The position numbers and the translations under genes were made by a program. From assembly GCF_040954835.1 (NCBI RefSeq), contig NC_090699.1:14067817-14131816 (forward strand): a stretch of DNA of 64,000 bases, written 5' to 3'. The notes under the pieces are model-generated. The model was not told where the DNA came from and made no database searches. It was given only the letters and a program-made list of their open reading frames with translations. The first letter of the stretch is position 1; each line of letters starts with the position of its first letter. Shown one piece after another: positions 59,926-64,000 of the stretch. This DNA is from Lepisosteus oculatus. Lineage: Eukaryota > Chordata > Actinopteri > Semionotiformes > Lepisosteidae.

Positions 59926-60330
59926 ATGACCAATCAGGAATCAGTATTTCTTACTCTCACCTGTCCAGTCAGGAATCAGTGTTTCTTACTCTCACCTGTC
60001 CAGTCAGGAATCAGTGTTTCTTACTCTCACCTGTCCAGTCAGGAATCAGTGTTTTTTACTCTCATCTGTCCAGTCAGGAATCAGTGTTTCTTACTCTCAC
60101 CTGTCCAGTCAGGAATCAGTGTTTTTTACTCTCATCTGTCCAGTCAGGAATCAGTGTTTCTTACTCTCACCTGTCCAGTCAGGAATCAGTGTTTTTTACT
60201 CTCATCTGTCCAGTCAGGAATCAGTGTTTCTTACTCTCACCTGTCCAGTCAGGAATCAGTGTTTCTTACTCTCACCTGTCCAGTCAGGAATCAGTGTTTC
60301 TTACTCTCACCTGTCCAGTCAGGAATGGCG
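59926..60330. repeat. 35-bp minisatellite, about 11 units
   Basis: Units start at 59,961 and every 35 bases to 60,311, after one diverged unit. Each reads CTGTCCAGTCAGGAATCAGT plus TTCTTACTCTCAC (type A) or TTTTTACTCTCAT (type B). The order from 59,961 is A A B A B A B A A A. Long open frames across it are an artefact of the repeat. Confidence 0.92.
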
Positions 60331-60622
60331 GACTCTGCCTGTGTATTCTGGTACCTGGGGACAGGGGGGTCGGCAAGATGGCCGTGTCAGACGTATTTTT
60401 GCAGTTGCTGAAAATCCTGGGGTCTTACTTCCCAATATATTGGTGAAGGGAGAAGTTCTTGTTTGGAATCGTACACTATGTACACTATCTACAGTATACT
60501 AACTTCGTTAATGTGTGAGTGTTTTACTTTATTTCCCAACATTAATCGTCTTGACTTGGATGACTTGCTGAGATGACATTTCCTGAATGAACCTTGGATT
60601 AATTCTTCCTGCTTCAGGATAG

Positions 60623-60982
60623 AGACCCCGGCCGGTGAAAGCACTGGAGCAAATCAAGCGAAAGGAGAAGGTACAGCGGCCGTCAGGAGGGCAGGAACAC
60701 TCTGCAACGGGTCCGAGCCGCGGAGCCGGGGCGCCCCCCCGCGCCAGACAGCCACCGAGCTCAAGCGACCCGCAGCCGGAGCAGCGGCTCGGAACCGACT
60801 CTACTGACTCCGACCGCGATACTCCCGCAGACCCCGCACGAAGGAAAGGACAGAGGGGCCGCCCCCAGCTGGAGCTGCGGAACGACATCGGGGTGCTCCT
60901 CTCCTCTCCAGGACAATCGACGAGGGAGCAGATCGTCCGGGGGGGCTTGATTAGACACAGCTCGACGAGTTTCGACACGTAG
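60623..60982 (+). CDS. Unrecognised coding-like terminal exon
   Basis: After TTCTTCCTGCTTCAGGATAG, which could be an acceptor, an open frame of ~120 codons runs to TAG at 60,980-60,982. It is Arg/Pro/Ser-rich, with KALEQIKRKEKVQRPSGG near the start and GRPQLELRNDIGVLLSSPGQ near the end. There is no in-frame ATG at its start, so it would be an internal or last exon. The sequence is GC-rich, so chance openness cannot be excluded. I do not recognise the protein. A short repeat (60,978-61,156) begins at its stop. Confidence 0.3.
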   Translation, partial: RPRPVKALEQIKRKEKVQRPSGGQEHSATGPSRGAGAPPRARQPPSSSDPQPEQRLGTDSTDSDRDTPADPARRKGQRGRPQLELRNDIGVLLSSPGQSTREQIVRGGLIRHSSTSFDT

Positions 60983-61156
60983 CGCTCTCGGGTTCACGTG
61001 GGTATGCGCCCTCGCCGCTGCCGCCTCAGGTCGGGGACTCGAACCCGGGCCTCGGGCGTCACTCAACAGGGAACCAGCAAGCTGATCTAAAAAGGGGGAT
61101 CTCCCCTCAGCCCGGCGGCCGGGGACCCTGCTATTCACTGGTGGCCGTATGCTGTG
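60978..61156 (-). mobile_element. Damaged copy of the TGTAACGC-ended repeat
   Basis: Reverse-oriented relative of 29,940-30,184: TAGCGCTCTCGGGTTCACGT, GGCCCGGGTTCGAGTCCCC on the minus strand, GTCACTCAACAGGGA, and CCTGCTATTCACTGGTGGCC. The CRE palindrome region is deleted and the right end is eroded. Confidence 0.6.
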
Positions 61157-63705
61157 GGCTATACAATATTCTGTATTGAACAGCAGACAAGACAATAGAC
61201 AGAAATACAATAACTATGAGTGTAAACAACAGTAGGGTGCCAGTGCAAAACTGTCAAAAACTGTGCAAATACATGACATTTCCATAGGCGAGCTACCTTG
61301 ACACCACCTGTGATTCTGTCAAATCCACTGGGAAAAACTTGTCCAGTTTTTACTTTTGCGACACTCTATCCACCCTTGAGAAGAACTGACCAAATACGTC
61401 CGCTTTTTTATGTCTGCGTTGAAGGGGTTGCCGCATTTTATTGTGTGACTGAAAGAGGAGCTGGAAATCCTCCGCTGAAATCCCAGGTGAGAAACAGCCC
61501 GCAGCCCGCGAGAAACAGCGCCGCCTCGGAAGTCTAACCCCGCGTAACAGTTGAACAGCGCTCCTCTTTCCCCATTTTTATACAAACAGTATTTATCACA
61601 CACACACAAATACAACGGGGAAAAAATGTCACTGCTCTGTCTGCAAGATATTACAACTTTTGTTAGAATGACGCAGAAAATCATTTACCGTCACGAAGTG
61701 TACAGCGGTCTTATTGGAGGCGGAGGGAGCTACAAAGTAACTGAGCACTGTACTTAGTGGGAAGGAGAAATGAACAGAGCCGAGAGAAAAGGACTTGTTT
61801 CTTTTATCCGACGATAGATTTTTGGAAATGACCATTTGTATCCACCCGGTTACAAGACACGCTCATTAAGCAAGGGCTTGCAAACACGGGAAGACAAACA
61901 CGTTTACTGGCGAAAGGTGTCAGGGAACTCAGGGAAGAGAGGACCGACATGCCGGCGACGGGTGGGTAGTTTGTGCTCCACAAACTCTTCAGACTTGTCT
62001 CCACGGCCTCCTCCAGCTCCCCCTGTCTGGACGTGGCCAGTTTGGACTGGTCGTCTCCCACAATACGGTCCGTGCTTTGAGCACCCCGTTTCTGTGGGAC
62101 AGCTCCTGTGAAACCGGGCTCCAGCACCCAGGTGCAGGTGCTGGGGTCCCCCTCCCCGCGTGTGCGCCGTCAGGAAACGCCCCTGGGCGAAAGCCCACCT
62201 CGACCCTATCAAGTCGGAGCGCCCGCTCGGCGGGACAGAACAGCGCATGCGGCGCTCTCTGGGTGTGAGCGGGAGCAGGAAGATCTGTGTGTCTTTTTGT
62301 CGGGCTGAAAGGGAGCCCTCGCTGCATTTACAGTATGTGTTGGGTGCATGTCTGTGAGGGTGTTTTGGAAGGACTTTCAGAGTTTTGTTTGCAGGCAGTT
62401 TAAGGTGCTTTTTAGATTTGAGGATTTTGATATTTTATTGTACCGTTTCATAGAAAATTTGGAAACAGGGGCATTTATTTATAGTAAATGTATTAAGTCA
62501 TTCTGGGTAAATTTCACATTCATAAATCAAAGTGGCCTAATAATACTCCCCTTTTAGTACTTTTTAGGGTGGGGTTGAAACTTTTTTTTAATGAAAAATG
62601 CTAACGTGAGGAAAACATTTGATTTTTTTATTAAATACAATTTGATCACATAATTTATTTCATTACCTCTGGCGGTTAATTATTTTTTTCTGTTTGTGTT
62701 TTTTCTCTTGTACCCGTTTCTGATCCCCTGTTTGTATTTGTAAATTCTTGACACGTTTAATAAAACAGTTCTAAAAAAAAGACAGAACAGCGCCTTGAAG
62801 GCGCCCTCCTTCTTTCCGCACGGAAGTCGTCATCAATCGGCGTCGGTCTCGCCCCGAAGGCAAAAGGGGACGAGTTCCGTTCCGTATAACAACGTCATCG
62901 CAGTGAGCCGACTCCGCTGCTGTCCATGTGAGTTGGGAATGTGATTTTGTGGTTCTCATCGGGCTCGGGATTTGGAGAGATTTATGTGTGCCGTAGTAAG
63001 GTATGTAGAGTATAAACTAGCACCAACATTTCGGTGTCCGCTCCGTAAAACGTCGGTTGAACTGGTGAGAAAAACGTGAAGTTGAAGAACTAACATGAAA
63101 GTTCATTTTAGTGAACTTTCTGATTCCGACTCCTTTCTGCATCGTGTGCTTTTAACACAGCGGCTCCTCCTGTTTATATGTGCCCCCCTACTGTAGTATT
63201 ACTTCACTACGCTCTACGCTAAGTTAAAATGAAAATCCAGGACATCATTCAGCTTTGTGAAAAGTTTATTTCAGTTTTTCAGTAGTTTATTTACACGCAT
63301 CTCGTGTCGTTCATCTAGAAGAGGTCCATTTGTGCGATACAAACATGACCAACACTGTCTCGCCCAAAGAGTTTTTCCTACCCGTTAGCAAATCAGGATA
63401 AAATGTTGATGTTTGCTACTTAATCAAACCTCTACACCCGTAACAAGTATCTTGTCAAGTGAAAAACACAGCGAGACCCAGTCTTGCCTTGGTCGTAATG
63501 TGTCGTGTGAAAACATGTCATCGGAGTTCAGTCGTGAAGTAAAACTGCACATCGGAACTCAAGAATAACCGAAGTATGATGATTGATCATCTTTATGAAA
63601 TTGTACACTACTGTAAGTGGAAATGCAGAACAAAAACTAAAAAGAGTTCAGATATAATCAGGAGTATATATGAGAAGGTGTACTCACATGTATATATGTC
63701 CAAAA
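61157..63705. other. Intergenic DNA, no gene firmly recognised
   Basis: 61,300-62,300 is partly GC-rich. Short frames on both strands overlap and none has a recognised motif; the most protein-like is a minus-strand piece near 61,960-62,080 reading SKLATSRQGELEEAVETS. 62,340-62,780 is AT-rich and ends with TTTAATAAAACAG followed by an A-rich run (62,757-62,781), which resembles a processed plus-strand 3' end. Nothing was recognised in 62,790-63,705. Confidence 0.35.
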
Positions 63706-63709
63706 TTAA

Positions 63710-64000
63710 AAACCCCAGGGTGTTTCTCGAAGAGAGTAGTGGTGTTACCCCAACATGCTGCCCAAATTTCCTCCTGGCCTTTACCAGTCATGGCCTCCTA
63801 ATAACCCCCCTCTCTGAACTGGCTTCATCACTCTGCTCTCCTCCCCACTGAGAGCTGGTGTGTGTGAGCAGACTGGAGCATCATCACACTGGTGGAGCTG
63901 CACACTGGTGGTGGAGGAGGGGATCCCCATTACCTGTAAAGAGCTTTGAGGGGAGTGTCCAGAAAAGCACTACAGAAGAGTAAGGAGTGATTATTATAAT
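63710..64000 (+). mobile_element. 5'-truncated SINE3-like element at the window edge
   Basis: Plus-strand body and tail of the SINE3 family: CCCAGGGTGTTTCTCGAAGA, CAGTCATGGCCTCCTAATAA, GGATCCCCATTACCTGTAAA, GAGCTTTGAGGGGAGTGTCC, AGAAAAGCACTAC, then the ATTATTATAAT start of the tail. The 5S head is missing. Confidence 0.75.

Noticed and set aside
59916-60502. Three long open frames of 160-176 codons
   Set aside because: The 35-bp unit lacks stops in all three frames on this strand, so any frame stays open. This is a repeat artefact.

Overview
The window looks like nuclear DNA of a ray-finned fish. Evidence: intron-containing genes with GT..AG borders, C2H2 zinc-finger genes in segmental duplicates, an ENDOD1-like secreted nuclease cluster, and fish-type repeats (5S rRNA-headed SINEs of the SINE3 type, CR1/L2-like and L1/Tx1-like LINEs, solo LTRs). 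A non-teleost lineage such as gar, bowfin, sturgeon or bichir is possible, but that is a guess. There are no bacterial operons, CRISPR arrays or intact tRNA genes.

Layout. 1-4.1 kb: LTR-like repeat and a decayed CCDC106-like gene. 4.1-9.4 kb (minus strand): ENDOD1-like copy 1 with a 3' minisatellite, an intronic SINE3, an upstream AT minisatellite and an upstream exon-like block. 9.4-12.7 kb: AT-rich, locally repeated DNA. 12.7-14.2 kb: a duplicated ENDOD1 intron/exon-1 fragment cut by an L1 fragment. 14.2-20.4 kb (minus): copy 2 with the same flank order. 20.4-23 kb: imperfect palindrome of the upstream block, nested with a SINE3 and a solo LTR whose empty site is also present. 24.6-25.8 kb (minus): zinc-finger pseudogene. 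26-29.6 kb (minus): 5'-truncated L1 carrying a solo LTR. 30.3-32.9 kb: CR1/L2-like LINE. 32.9-37.2 kb: a 4.3-kb foldback element with a long target-site duplication. 37.4-42.9 kb and 45-53.4 kb: two zinc-finger gene units (A and B) from one segmental duplication; the B unit holds a near full-length LINE. 55-59.9 kb (plus): ENDOD1-like copy 3. 59.9-64 kb: 35-bp minisatellite, an unrecognised coding-like exon, repeats.

Genes. The three ENDOD1-like genes have two coding exons joined in phase 0: a signal-peptide exon, then an exon with the DNA/RNA non-specific endonuclease domain and a Cys/Trp/Tyr-rich C-terminal repeat domain. Copies 2 and 3 are fully open; copy 1 is open but lacks 18 residues. 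The DRGH motif is kept, but the position where I expect the metal-binding Asn is Ile in all three. The nuclease part is almost invariant between copies, while the C-terminal repeats and one segment of exon 1 differ. The zinc-finger genes are probably DNA-binding regulators: B is intact with 10 fingers, A is cut short by a frameshift after 7, and the third is dead. All identifications were made by eye; none was confirmed by database search.
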